A DNA stretch of 64,000 nt from NCBI GenBank assembly GCA_022447185.1, contig JAKVAY010000047.1, positions 30,690 through 94,689 of the forward strand, in the 5' to 3' direction. The translations under genes and the position numbers were made by a program. The DNA comes from Fuerstiella sp. (GTDB lineage Bacteria > Planctomycetota > Planctomycetia > Planctomycetales > Planctomycetaceae). Under the pieces are notes generated by a model. The model made no database searches. It was given only the letters and a program-made list of their open reading frames with translations, and was not told the origin of the DNA. Positions within the stretch are counted from its first letter, which is position 1. Each line of letters opens with the position of its first letter. Shown here piece by piece: positions 9,450 to 17,171 of the stretch.

Positions 9450-12200
9450 TTAGTACTTTGTTAATGTTTCGTCCAGGTTCAGCAACACGTTTCCGACGAC
9501 CGCCCAGGCCGCCAGTTCGACCGCTGTGACGCTGGTCGGCATTGCATCGGACGCGTCGCTGTCAGAAAAGATTCGTGCCGCCGTTGGATCGTGTGTGTAG
9601 ATGTCGACGTTTTCATAGTAAAGTTCGCTGAGTTGATCGATTTCCTCCGATGTTGGCTGTCGAGCGACGCACAGCTGGAAACCGTAGGCTGCCTTTTGAC
9701 GGACATCTCCTTCGATCTGTGTAGCCATCCGGCGTCCGAGCGCCGCGGCGCACTGGACGAACACCGGATCATTGAGCGTTACTAAAGCCTGTAACGGAGT
9801 ATTAGTTCGCGGTCGACGTTCTACACAGACATTACGGCGCGGCGCGTCGAACGTGATCATCGAAGGATAGGGGGCCGTGCGTTTCCACCATGTGTACAGC
9901 GCCCGTCGATACTGCTGGCCGTTTGTACTGAGTTCCCACTGTGTGCCGTAACTGTGTATCTGCTCAAAGACACCTGGTGGCTGATAAGGAAACACACCTG
10001 GGCCGCCAGCCTGCCGGGTCAACAGTCCGCTCACAGCGAGCGCGTTGTCGCGAATCATTTCTGCATCCATCCGGAATACCGGACCGCGGGAAAACAGTCG
10101 ATTGTTCGGATCAATCCGGAGCCGATCCCGTGTTGCGGTTGATGACTGGCGGTATGTCGCCGAAGTGACGATTTGCTTTTGCATCGCCTGGAGATTCCAG
10201 CGGCGAGACATGAATTCAGTGGCCAGATAATCGAGCAGCATGGGGTGGGACGGCGGTGAACACTGAATCCCAAGATCTTCGCTCGTTTCCACGATTCCTT
10301 TGCCGAAGAGCAGTGCCCAAATTCGGTTCATTGTCACTCGTGCCACGAGAGGATTGTCCGTTCGCATGAGCCATCGCGCCAGCCCCAGTCGATTGAATTC
10401 TTCTTTTTCCCGCCAGGTGTGCCACACGGCAGGAACGTTTGGGCGGACCAGTTCACCAGGATCCAGGAAGCTGCCACGAACCAAAATACGGGTCTCGCGC
10501 GGTTCGTCGTTCTCGATCATGACCAGTGTGGAGGAAGACGCTGATTTCTTTTCCAGCGTCTGAATTTCCTTTCGAACTGAGGCGAGTGCCGGAGCGATCG
10601 ATCGGAAGTAGTTCGCCAGTTGACGGCGCTGGACTTCGGTGCGTTGGGTCCTCGGTATGTTCAGTAACGCGAATGTCGGTAATGGGGCAATTTTTTCTTC
10701 GGCCAGTTCTTCAGGATTGTCGTGTGAAAACGCCCACAATCGGAACCGGCCAACGCCGTGACCAGCTGACGGTGAATCGTGGAGCATCCGAATGCGCAGA
10801 ACCGATCCTTCCGGGATCTTGCAGGTTTGACTGGCAACAAACGTCGCATGTGCCTCTTTTTGATTCGTACACCATTGGGTGTCTTGCTCGTTGTCAATAA
10901 CACCGGTGATCCTGTTGCCACCTGCTTCGTAGCTGGCGGTCGCTGACCGCAGGGGCACCGGTTGCCACTTTTCCTGGCTGGTGGGGTCGGTGTAGGCCAC
11001 CTGAATACCACCAAGACCAAAGTTGCCAGTGTTTTGGTCTCGGCCGGGACCACCATGAGGAAGCATTTCATGCCTGAGGACCTCGATGCCGATACCCGAC
11101 AAATAACAAGCCGATGCCGGAAATGATATTTCATAGACGTCGTGATCGGGATTCTTTCCACCGGCCAGAATCGAACGATCATCAAGCAATTGAAGATCAG
11201 CGCCACGGAGCGATTTTATGTCGGTTGGTACAATGATTCGCCACTGATTGCTGGTTACGGATTCGGCTTCCCAGCGGAGTTGCTGGGTATCAAGCTTCGG
11301 ATTGTTGCCTGCGTACACCCTTCGCAACTCTGTTAGCCGAGCTCTGTATTTTGCGATGGATGAACGGACCAGTGGGCTGGTCGCGTTGATCATGCCTCGA
11401 TTCGCATCCGAATCCGCTGAGTTGTTGAAGAATGCGTACAACTGAAAGTAATCACGCTGGCTGAACGGGTCATACTTGTGGTCATGGCACTGGGCACAGC
11501 CCATCGTGGTTCCCATCCATACGGTCATCGTCGTATTCACACGATCAATTACTGATTCAACGCGGAACTGTTCGGGATCGGTGCCTGCTTCGTAGCAGAA
11601 CGGTGTATTGCGATGGAATCCGGTCGCAATCCGCTCATTGTCGGTACAATTCGGCAGCAGATCACCGGCGAGTTGTTCGATTGTGAACTGATCAAATGCG
11701 AGACCTCGATGGAACGCGTCGATCACCCAGTCGCGATAGAGCCAGATGTTTCGCGTACCGTCACTCTCGTAGCCGTGCGTATCAGCGTAACGGGCCAGGT
11801 CGAGCCACCACGCCGTCATCCGTTCGGCGTATTCCTCGGTCCGGAGCAGTCGATCAACGACCGTCGCGTAGGCGTCATCAGACGGGTCGGTGACAAACGC
11901 AGTTACCTCTTCAGGTGTTGGCGGTAAACCCGTCAGATCCAGTGTCACGCGACGAATCAGCGTGCGCATGTCGGCGGGCGGTGACGGCGCCAGTCCTTCC
12001 TGTTCAAGCCGACGAAGAACAAAGGTATCGATCTCATTCTCAGGCCATTCGTTGTTCCGAACTTCAGGCAGGGCCGGCCGCTGTGGCACAACATAAGCCC
12101 AGTGCGAACTTTCTGATTGTTCGGCAGTGAGACCAGTGGTCGGAGTACTGAGAATTGCAATGGACAGCACAAGTGCAGACAAAACTCGACAGTTGCGCAT
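9450..12200 (-). CDS. DUF1549/DUF1553 (PSCyt2-PSD1) exported protein
   Basis: Large planctomycete-specific exported protein. The start at 12200 (MRNCRVLSALVLSIAILS) gives a classical signal peptide ending near GLTAEQ and 916 residues; the frame is open to 12278. DUF1549 covers roughly residues 45-260, with RRVTLDLTGLPPTPEEV, WWLDLARYADTHGYESDG and a haem-type CxxCH (CAQCHDHKYDP). A linker that looks like a carbohydrate-binding or lectin-type domain lies at about 300-540. DUF1553 follows, with NRIWALLFGKGIVET, MLLDYLATEF and RRPRTNTPLQALVTLNDP. Unlike many relatives it has no separate N-terminal PSCyt1 domain. It is probably co-transcribed with the DUF1501 gene downstream. Confidence 0.93.
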   Translation of the reverse strand: MRNCRVLSALVLSIAILSTPTTGLTAEQSESSHWAYVVPQRPALPEVRNNEWPENEIDTFVLRRLEQEGLAPSPPADMRTLIRRVTLDLTGLPPTPEEVTAFVTDPSDDAYATVVDRLLRTEEYAERMTAWWLDLARYADTHGYESDGTRNIWLYRDWVIDAFHRGLAFDQFTIEQLAGDLLPNCTDNERIATGFHRNTPFCYEAGTDPEQFRVESVIDRVNTTMTVWMGTTMGCAQCHDHKYDPFSQRDYFQLYAFFNNSADSDANRGMINATSPLVRSSIAKYRARLTELRRVYAGNNPKLDTQQLRWEAESVTSNQWRIIVPTDIKSLRGADLQLLDDRSILAGGKNPDHDVYEISFPASACYLSGIGIEVLRHEMLPHGGPGRDQNTGNFGLGGIQVAYTDPTSQEKWQPVPLRSATASYEAGGNRITGVIDNEQDTQWCTNQKEAHATFVASQTCKIPEGSVLRIRMLHDSPSAGHGVGRFRLWAFSHDNPEELAEEKIAPLPTFALLNIPRTQRTEVQRRQLANYFRSIAPALASVRKEIQTLEKKSASSSTLVMIENDEPRETRILVRGSFLDPGELVRPNVPAVWHTWREKEEFNRLGLARWLMRTDNPLVARVTMNRIWALLFGKGIVETSEDLGIQCSPPSHPMLLDYLATEFMSRRWNLQAMQKQIVTSATYRQSSTATRDRLRIDPNNRLFSRGPVFRMDAEMIRDNALAVSGLLTRQAGGPGVFPYQPPGVFEQIHSYGTQWELSTNGQQYRRALYTWWKRTAPYPSMITFDAPRRNVCVERRPRTNTPLQALVTLNDPVFVQCAAALGRRMATQIEGDVRQKAAYGFQLCVARQPTSEEIDQLSELYYENVDIYTHDPTAARIFSDSDASDAMPTSVTAVELAAWAVVGNVLLNLDETLTKY

Positions 12201-12803
12201 GTCGCAAAAACATCGTTGGGGTTTGGGCCGTTCATTCCCGCTGTTTGCGGACCGTATTTGTACTGTCGCCGTGGTCATTGACGCGTCTCGGTATCAATTA
12301 CTATGTGTGAGATCCATTTTTGCGTTAACGATTCAGTTGCTGTCTGATCCTGCTGCTCAGTGGCCTCAGCGGTTTTTACTCTACCCGGTTCCCGGATCCA
12401 TTCAAATCCCATCAGGCCGCAGACAAGCGAGTTGTCCGAACCGAGGTGCACATCGATGATTTACCGGTATCCGCAGTACACCGAAGGAATCAGGAACACT
12501 CGATCAGCGTTGCCCTTTTCGGCCACCTGACTATCTGCATGCGGCCATGGACTCTGTTGTCGGGATGAAGTGGTGGTTCGTTTTATGCGCAGGGCAGTGT
12601 GACGGCGTCAGCGGTGTGACGCAAAATCCGGTCCGTCCGCTATCCTGATACACATCGATTCTACAGGATGTGGATCACACATGGTGATATAGAAAGAGTT
12701 CAGCATACGAGCAACTGGACCGTTTCTCTGCGGCTGGTTCAGTTATAAGTCCTCATCTGAGTCGAGCAACAACGACTGGAAATGTTGTTATCAAGTGAAC
12801 TCG
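12201..12803. other. Intergenic stretch with no supported gene
   Basis: About 600 bases between the DUF1549/1553 start and the tag relic. It holds the promoter region of the minus-strand gene, but I could not pick a convincing -35/-10 pair. Frames on both strands are interrupted and show no family motif that I recognise. Because neighbouring gaps contain gene relics, a sensitive translated search here would be worthwhile. Confidence 0.5.
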
Positions 12804-12960
12804 ATGACCGATTCTGCTGACAGGAAATATCTGCCCACACTGAGCGATGGGATTGCTCGTTGCTGGTGGGGATGTGAATACGATGACTATTGGCGATAGC
12901 ACGAAAAATAATGCGGGCGCCCTGTCTCAGACATCCGTTGTTTCAAAGATTGGTCGATTT
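12804..12960 (+). pseudogene. tag: Relic of a DNA-3-methyladenine glycosylase I (tag) gene, 5' part
   Basis: Seen: an ATG at 12804 opens a frame ending in GIARCWWGCEYDDYWR, a TAG stop (12897-12899), then HEK, a TAA stop (12909-12911), then CGRPVSD. Known: Tag proteins begin with an RCxW...DxxYxxYHDxEWGRPVxDD pattern. The order and spacing of RCWWG, YWR, H and GRPVSD fit that pattern, with stops at the Y/H junction and at the E of EW. Inference: only the first ~50 codons of a tag-like base-excision repair gene remain. The rest is missing, and the region runs into the oppositely oriented lipoprotein gene. The match is short, so chance cannot be excluded. Confidence 0.45.
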
Positions 12961-12993
12961 GCAGAGAAGAATCAGCGACCGCAACCCGACAAA

Positions 12994-13335
12994 TCAGTTG
13001 ACGGCAGCCGGATAGCGGCGTCCGACAGACCACGGCGGAATTGCCTCCGGTTCCCGCGGCAATCCACGCAGAAGTCTCTGCTCAGCAGCCCGACGTTCGA
13101 TCGTACGTGGCGTTGTAAAGTCCCGTGGGCGTGCACCAAGTGATGGCCCAATGGCAGGGTCGAAAAATGGGTCGGATTGTTCGTATGAAGCGCGCTCCGC
13201 GATTGGATGCGGGCGGAAGAAACTGGGCAACCGGGTATTCTGTGGTGTAATACAACCAGTCGTTGCGCAACAGGATACTGATGCAGCCAGACACAGCAGC
13301 CGAAAAGAGCGGAGTTGACTGGACGTGGGGCTCAC
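12994..13335 (-). CDS. Small putative lipoprotein, planctomycete-type
   Basis: A 113-residue product with an N-terminal hydrophobic leader (FRLLCLAASVSCCATTGC). The Cys of TTGC could be a lipidation site, although the lipobox is weak at -3. The mature part is Pro and Arg rich, with RLPSFFRPHPIAERASYEQ, DPFFDPAIGPSLGARPRDF and RRAAEQRLLRGL. I recall similar short exported proteins from other planctomycetes with the same order of motifs (PHP..ER..YE, DPFxDP, RPRDF), but they have no known function. The gene stands alone on the minus strand. A location at the inner or outer membrane is inferred from the leader only. Confidence 0.62.
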   Translation of the reverse strand: MSPTSSQLRSFRLLCLAASVSCCATTGCITPQNTRLPSFFRPHPIAERASYEQSDPFFDPAIGPSLGARPRDFTTPRTIERRAAEQRLLRGLPREPEAIPPWSVGRRYPAAVN

Positions 13336-13460
13336 GTGATGTGTCGTTCGCTTATAAACAGGGTAAGTCCATCAGGCAGTCATTGATGCACGCCGAAGCA
13401 TGATCATCACGAATCAACGAACTGGGGTTGTAGCGGCGATCATGGATTAACGGCAAGACG

Positions 13461-13506
13461 AGATTGGCAGAATCTGCCGGTGTGAAGCGGCAGATTCTGC
13501 CAATCT
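13461..13506. repeat. Perfect 19-bp inverted repeat with 8-base loop
   Basis: Arms at 13461-13479 and 13488-13506 are exact reverse complements. Each arm itself contains a smaller palindrome (GGCAGAATCTGCC or its variant with T in the centre), so the element could form one long hairpin or two short ones. No T tract follows on either strand. It lies about 65 bases upstream of the promoter of the candidate small RNA. It may be a protein-binding site, a factor-dependent terminator or a copy of a mobile palindromic repeat. Confidence 0.9.
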
Positions 13507-13572
13507 TTCAGCGTGTGATCGGATGCACGGCCGAATGGTTCGTTTCTTGGTGGCGATGGTTGAGAATTCGCT

Positions 13573-13601
13573 TTGACACGGACATTGAAAACTCTTATGT
13601 T
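13573..13601 (+). promoter_or_regulatory. Housekeeping-type promoter for the candidate small RNA
   Basis: A consensus -35 box TTGACA at 13573-13578 is separated by exactly 17 bases from TATGTT at 13596-13601 (4 of 6 matches to TATAAT). Transcription would start near 13606-13609, exactly where the first stem of the candidate RNA begins. Confidence 0.65.
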
Positions 13602-13605
13602 TTCG

Positions 13606-13690
13606 GCCCCCGTACAAAACAGCGAACGGATTTGCTGAGCTGCGGGGGCTGAAGCGGTATTGCCATGGATGGCATTGGCCGCTTTTTTCA
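13606..13690 (+). ncRNA. Candidate orphan small RNA, about 85 nt
   Basis: Seen: a G+C stem GCCCCCG (13606-13612) pairs with CGGGGGC (13643-13649) and encloses a short CAGC/GCTG hairpin. This is followed by a terminator hairpin at 13652-13684 and a run of six T (13683-13688). A promoter with ideal spacing lies immediately upstream. No open frame of useful length with a ribosome binding site fits between start and terminator, and no plus-strand gene follows for about 1 kb, so it is not a leader. It does not match the tmRNA, RNase P, 6S or SRP RNA features I know, or the riboswitch classes I considered. The function is unknown; a trans-acting regulator is one possibility. Confidence 0.6.
13652..13688 (+). 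terminator. Rho-independent terminator of the small RNA
   Basis: The stem AAGCGG...TTGCCAT / ATGGCATTGGCCGCTT has one mismatch, one bulge and a 2-base loop, and leads directly into TTTTTT. It is the only classical hairpin-plus-T-tract signal I found in the window. Confidence 0.8.
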
Positions 13691-13764
13691 TGCATTATCG
13701 CTGTTCTTCAGGTTCTGGTCATGGAGCCTGCTGTGCGTCCTGCGTTAGCAGCCCCGAGCGGTCC

Positions 13765-14340
13765 TCTTGAGTCGAACTGACTGCTGCCGAAGTCCGATCT
13801 GAACCACTTCCGGACGGAGGAACGGCGAATTTTTCGGTCGCTGTACTGGAAATTCTGCAGGCGACTAAAAATTGCGGGCATTGGTGTCCAGCTGTTTCTG
13901 GATCCGGTCGTGAGTGCAGGCTTCGTTAAGCAATTGTGGGTAGTCGATTGAATCGCAGACGAGTGCGAAATAAACCCGTGGCTTGTTCATTGTGAGCAGA
14001 ATATTGCGTTCAATCTGGTGCAGGAAATACGGTTGACGGATCACGAAGAGTTACAGGTGTTTGCATACGTGGTACCGAGCGATATCTGCTGTGTGATTGT
14101 GGATACTGCTGGTCGGATAATCTTGCAGAATTCTGTGACTTGTGACTGTGTTATAGGTGTTGATCCGTGCCAGTCGGGCATTCGTGGAATGCGTTGAATG
14201 ATGTTTTGCCGGTCGATAAATGTGTCAGATACTGTCTCAGAGCCAGACGGTCGGAGGGATTGGAATGCCTGGTCCGATAATTCACCATTCCGGTGTCGTC
14301 CACGCAGGTTTTTAGCAGTCAGGTCGCATGCCGAATATTC
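13765..14340 (-). pseudogene. DUF547 protein pseudogene
   Basis: Read on the minus strand from high to low coordinates, successive frames give LLKTCVDDTGMVNY and DRLALRQYLTHLS (about 14313-14200), then after a frame change ARINTYNTVTSHRILQDYP, then after an in-frame TAA FLHQIERNILL, PRVYFALVCDSIDYPQLLNEA and QLDTNARNF, and after another stop and frame change RKWFRSDFG. Known: intact DUF547 proteins show the same order (YVDxxGxVDY, FWINAYNALT, IExxILR, PRIHFALVCASxGCPxLRNEAY, LDxxARRF, KWFxxDFG). At least two frameshifts and two stops show the gene is dead. DUF547 proteins are often exported, with unknown function. The open frame at 14041-14463 is a shadow of this relic. Confidence 0.78.
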
Positions 14341-14760
14341 GATTCGTTCGAGCGGTCTTGTGGCCTGCATATGTCTTCCCGCCCAGATCTCTGTCTGACT
14401 GGAAAGATTGAAAACGGCGATCCTGGCAACAGTTGCTGATCCCATCGCGATCATGCGACTCATCAGAACTTCCCTGAGATGTTTCCGGGTTATGTTGTGT
14501 TGTCGTTCCTGGCAGTCGAGTACTCACGCTTGTCATTGAACGGCGGAAAGATAGCGGAACAATCGTCGGAATGACGGTGACGTATGTCATGGAGCCATGC
14601 GGCCGGTGGAAAAACTGGCACGACATCGACACCAGTGGATTGTCCAGGGATTAAAGGGCCTGATGGGTTGTGCAGGGAGATCTGATTGGCCAAAGTCTGT
14701 TCCTGCTGATCCGGTCTGCCCTGATCATTGAAATATGAGATCCGACGAGTGATACAACCG
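14341..14760. other. Intergenic stretch upstream of the usp gene
   Basis: No supported gene. It probably contains the degraded 5' end of the DUF547 relic and the promoter of the downstream stress-protein gene, neither of which I can delimit. Confidence 0.5.
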
Positions 14761-15717
14761 ATGCAAGTACTGAACAGCATTGTTGCCGGCGTTGCTATGC
14801 CGGAGTCTCGGCCATGGGATACGGCCAGCGTAGATCCTGCGACCAGGACTGCTGTTCACCAGGCGTTTCATCTGGCGTCTTCGATGGGCATTCCTCTTCA
14901 ACTTGTCACGGTTCTGGAAAAACCGGAAGCGGGATTTTTCGGTTCGAGTGCTGATGCCGACAAGCAGGCCGTCCTGGATCGACAGGATGCGGATCAGGTG
15001 CTGGCTGATCTGAATTCGGACTACGCAAATCTTAATGTCCGGGTTTCAAACAAAGTTGTATTTGGCCAACCCTGGTTTGAAATCATGCGGGTGGCTGAGT
15101 CGTCGTGCCGGACGCTGATCGTTTGCGGCACACGAAATTCAAGTTCTGTCAGTCGTCTTCTGTTTGGTACGACCGGAGTCAGATTACTCCGCAATGCGTC
15201 GGGCCCGGTCTGGCTCGTGAAACCTCGGAACGACAACGATGCAGTTCTGGATGTGCTGGCGGCGACGGACCTGTCAGAGGTCGGTATAGACGTGATCGCT
15301 GCTGGTGTGGCGTTAGGAAACGGAATACCTGTACGGTTGAGTGTGATGCATGTAGTGGACACATTTTGCGATCGGCAGGTGGCTCGTGCAGGTGCATCTG
15401 AAGAAGAAATTTTGAAGTGGCGTCATCAGGTCAAAGCTGATGCAGAAGTGCAACTGCAGGGGCAACTGGCGGAAACCGATTTTCGAACACTGTCCAACGG
15501 CGTACGTACACAGTTGACGGAGGGGGTTGCCGACACATGTATTTTGTCTGCCATCGAAGAACTTGACATCGATTTACTGATCATGGCCAGCTCTGGCCGG
15601 GGAGGCATCCCAGGAGTGCTCTTTGGCAATACGGCGGAACGACTGCTGTCCGAACTTCCATGTTCGCTGCTGACTGTGAAACCGGACGACTTTATCTGTC
15701 CGATTGATCTGAGCTGA
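14761..15717 (+). CDS. Tandem universal stress protein (two UspA domains)
   Basis: Cytoplasmic nucleotide-binding stress protein made of two UspA domains (about residues 1-155 and 165-310 of 318). Domain 2 keeps the ATP-binding signature, reading ASSGRGGIPGVLFGNTAERLL, which fits G-2X-G-9X-G(S/T/N). Domain 1 has a weaker version (GTRNSSSVSRLLFGTTGVRLL) that lacks the first glycine pair, so it may bind nucleotide poorly. I chose the ATG at 14761 (MQVLNSIVAGV) because the domain's first strand begins there; the frame is open from 14728. It stands alone, with no partner gene. Known members act in resistance to oxidative or energy stress; the specific role here is unknown. Confidence 0.87.
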   Translation: MQVLNSIVAGVAMPESRPWDTASVDPATRTAVHQAFHLASSMGIPLQLVTVLEKPEAGFFGSSADADKQAVLDRQDADQVLADLNSDYANLNVRVSNKVVFGQPWFEIMRVAESSCRTLIVCGTRNSSSVSRLLFGTTGVRLLRNASGPVWLVKPRNDNDAVLDVLAATDLSEVGIDVIAAGVALGNGIPVRLSVMHVVDTFCDRQVARAGASEEEILKWRHQVKADAEVQLQGQLAETDFRTLSNGVRTQLTEGVADTCILSAIEELDIDLLIMASSGRGGIPGVLFGNTAERLLSELPCSLLTVKPDDFICPIDLS

Positions 15718-15849
15718 GGTTTGAGTCCCAAATACCTGAAAGTTGGCTGCAATCGTGGATGCATGACGTGTCTGCGGTCACGCACATGCTGAACGTGTGA
15801 TTCAGAGAGCTATAGAAAATCACCGAGATGAATTCGGCGGCGAATAAAC

Positions 15850-17031
15850 ATGTTTGATCTTCTGGCGATTCAACAGGCGTTGAAGCAGTTTGAATTTGAT
15901 GGCTGGCTGCTCTGTGACTTTCGCGGAAGCAATCTACTGGCGCGTCGAATTCTCGATATTCCGGAAGACATGATCGCCTCCCGACGATACTGCTGTTTTA
16001 TTCCTGCCAGCGGTGAACCACAAAAAATCGTGCACCGCATCGAAAGTGGCGTGCTGAATCACCTGCCCGGCGATACGAACATCTATCTCACGTGGCAGGA
16101 ACTGGAGTCAGCTCTGAAAGCAGCAGTTTCCGATTGGCCTCGAATTGCAATGGAATATTCGGCTCGCAGTGCCAATCCGTACATTGGTCGAGTGGATGCA
16201 GGGACCGTCGAGATCGTGAAATCGTTCGGATGCAGTGTGGAGAGTTCCGGCGATCTGATTTCTCTGTTCGAAGCGACGCTCTCTGACGATCAGCTTGATG
16301 CTCATCTGACTGCATCAGTGGCTACCAACGAGGCCTTTGAACAGGCATGGCAGTTCATTGCAGACGGGATTCGGGCTCACAGCAGAGTTGAGGAACTGGA
16401 GGTGCAACAGGTCATTTTGCAGCATTTCAGTGACTGCGGATTGATCACCGATCATCCGCCGATTGTTGCGGTGAATACAAACGGAGGCAACCCGCACTAT
16501 GAAACAGGATCCGGAGCCGTCACGGTGATTACGCCGGACAGTTTTGTGCTGATTGACATGTGGGCTCGCCACGACCACGACGATGGCATTTACAGCGATC
16601 TGACACGTTGCGGCTATACGGGAACCAATGTGCCGGAGTACTACCTTGATATTTTTCAAACGGTTGCTGCCGGCCGTGACGCGGGTATCGATTTTGTGCG
16701 TTCCGAACTGGCAGCAGGACGATCGCTTCAGGGATGGCAGGTGGATGACGTTGTTCGCGGGGTCATTGTCGATGCCGGTTATGGAGAGGCGTTCTGTCAC
16801 CGGACCGGCCACAGCCTGGGTCGGGAAACCCACGGCAACGGGACTCATATCGACAATCTGGAAACACATGAAACCCGTCATATCCTGCCACGTACATTGT
16901 TCACGATAGAACCGGGTATCTATCTTCCTGAGTTTGGTATCCGCAGCGAAGTCAACGTGTTCATTCACGCAGATAATACGATCCAGGTGACGGGTGGTGA
17001 GATACAGCAGGAACCGCATCGGATCGTGTGA
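15850..17031 (+). CDS. M24 family metallopeptidase (Xaa-Pro aminopeptidase-like)
   Basis: Cytoplasmic metallopeptidase of the pita-bread fold, probably cleaving Xaa-Pro bonds. The 393 residues comprise an N-terminal creatinase-like domain (1 to about 160) and a C-terminal catalytic domain. Metal ligands are visible in order: Asp in VLIDMWARHDHDDGIYSD and again in GIYSDLTR, His in HRTGHSLGRETHG, Glu in FTIEPGIYLPEFG and Glu in GIRSEVNVFI. All five ligands of the dimetal site are therefore present. It is a monocistronic plus-strand gene ending 140 bases before a convergent gene. Substrate preference (dipeptide or longer peptide) cannot be read from the sequence. Confidence 0.88.
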   Translation: MFDLLAIQQALKQFEFDGWLLCDFRGSNLLARRILDIPEDMIASRRYCCFIPASGEPQKIVHRIESGVLNHLPGDTNIYLTWQELESALKAAVSDWPRIAMEYSARSANPYIGRVDAGTVEIVKSFGCSVESSGDLISLFEATLSDDQLDAHLTASVATNEAFEQAWQFIADGIRAHSRVEELEVQQVILQHFSDCGLITDHPPIVAVNTNGGNPHYETGSGAVTVITPDSFVLIDMWARHDHDDGIYSDLTRCGYTGTNVPEYYLDIFQTVAAGRDAGIDFVRSELAAGRSLQGWQVDDVVRGVIVDAGYGEAFCHRTGHSLGRETHGNGTHIDNLETHETRHILPRTLFTIEPGIYLPEFGIRSEVNVFIHADNTIQVTGGEIQQEPHRIV

Positions 17032-17171
17032 TGAGGTCGTTTGCTGCTCCAAATATGGATTGCCGCTTCGTTCCTCGACAAATTGTCACTGCCGGAAACA
17101 AAGACACCAACTCTGCACACCGCGCATAACAAGAAGTCCGGTGCGCATCTGCGATCAGGCGTCGGCCACCG

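Noticed and set aside
14041..14463. 140-codon minus-strand frame before the usp gene
   Set aside because: The DUF547 relic explains the region in other frames; this frame itself has no homology or ribosome binding site.
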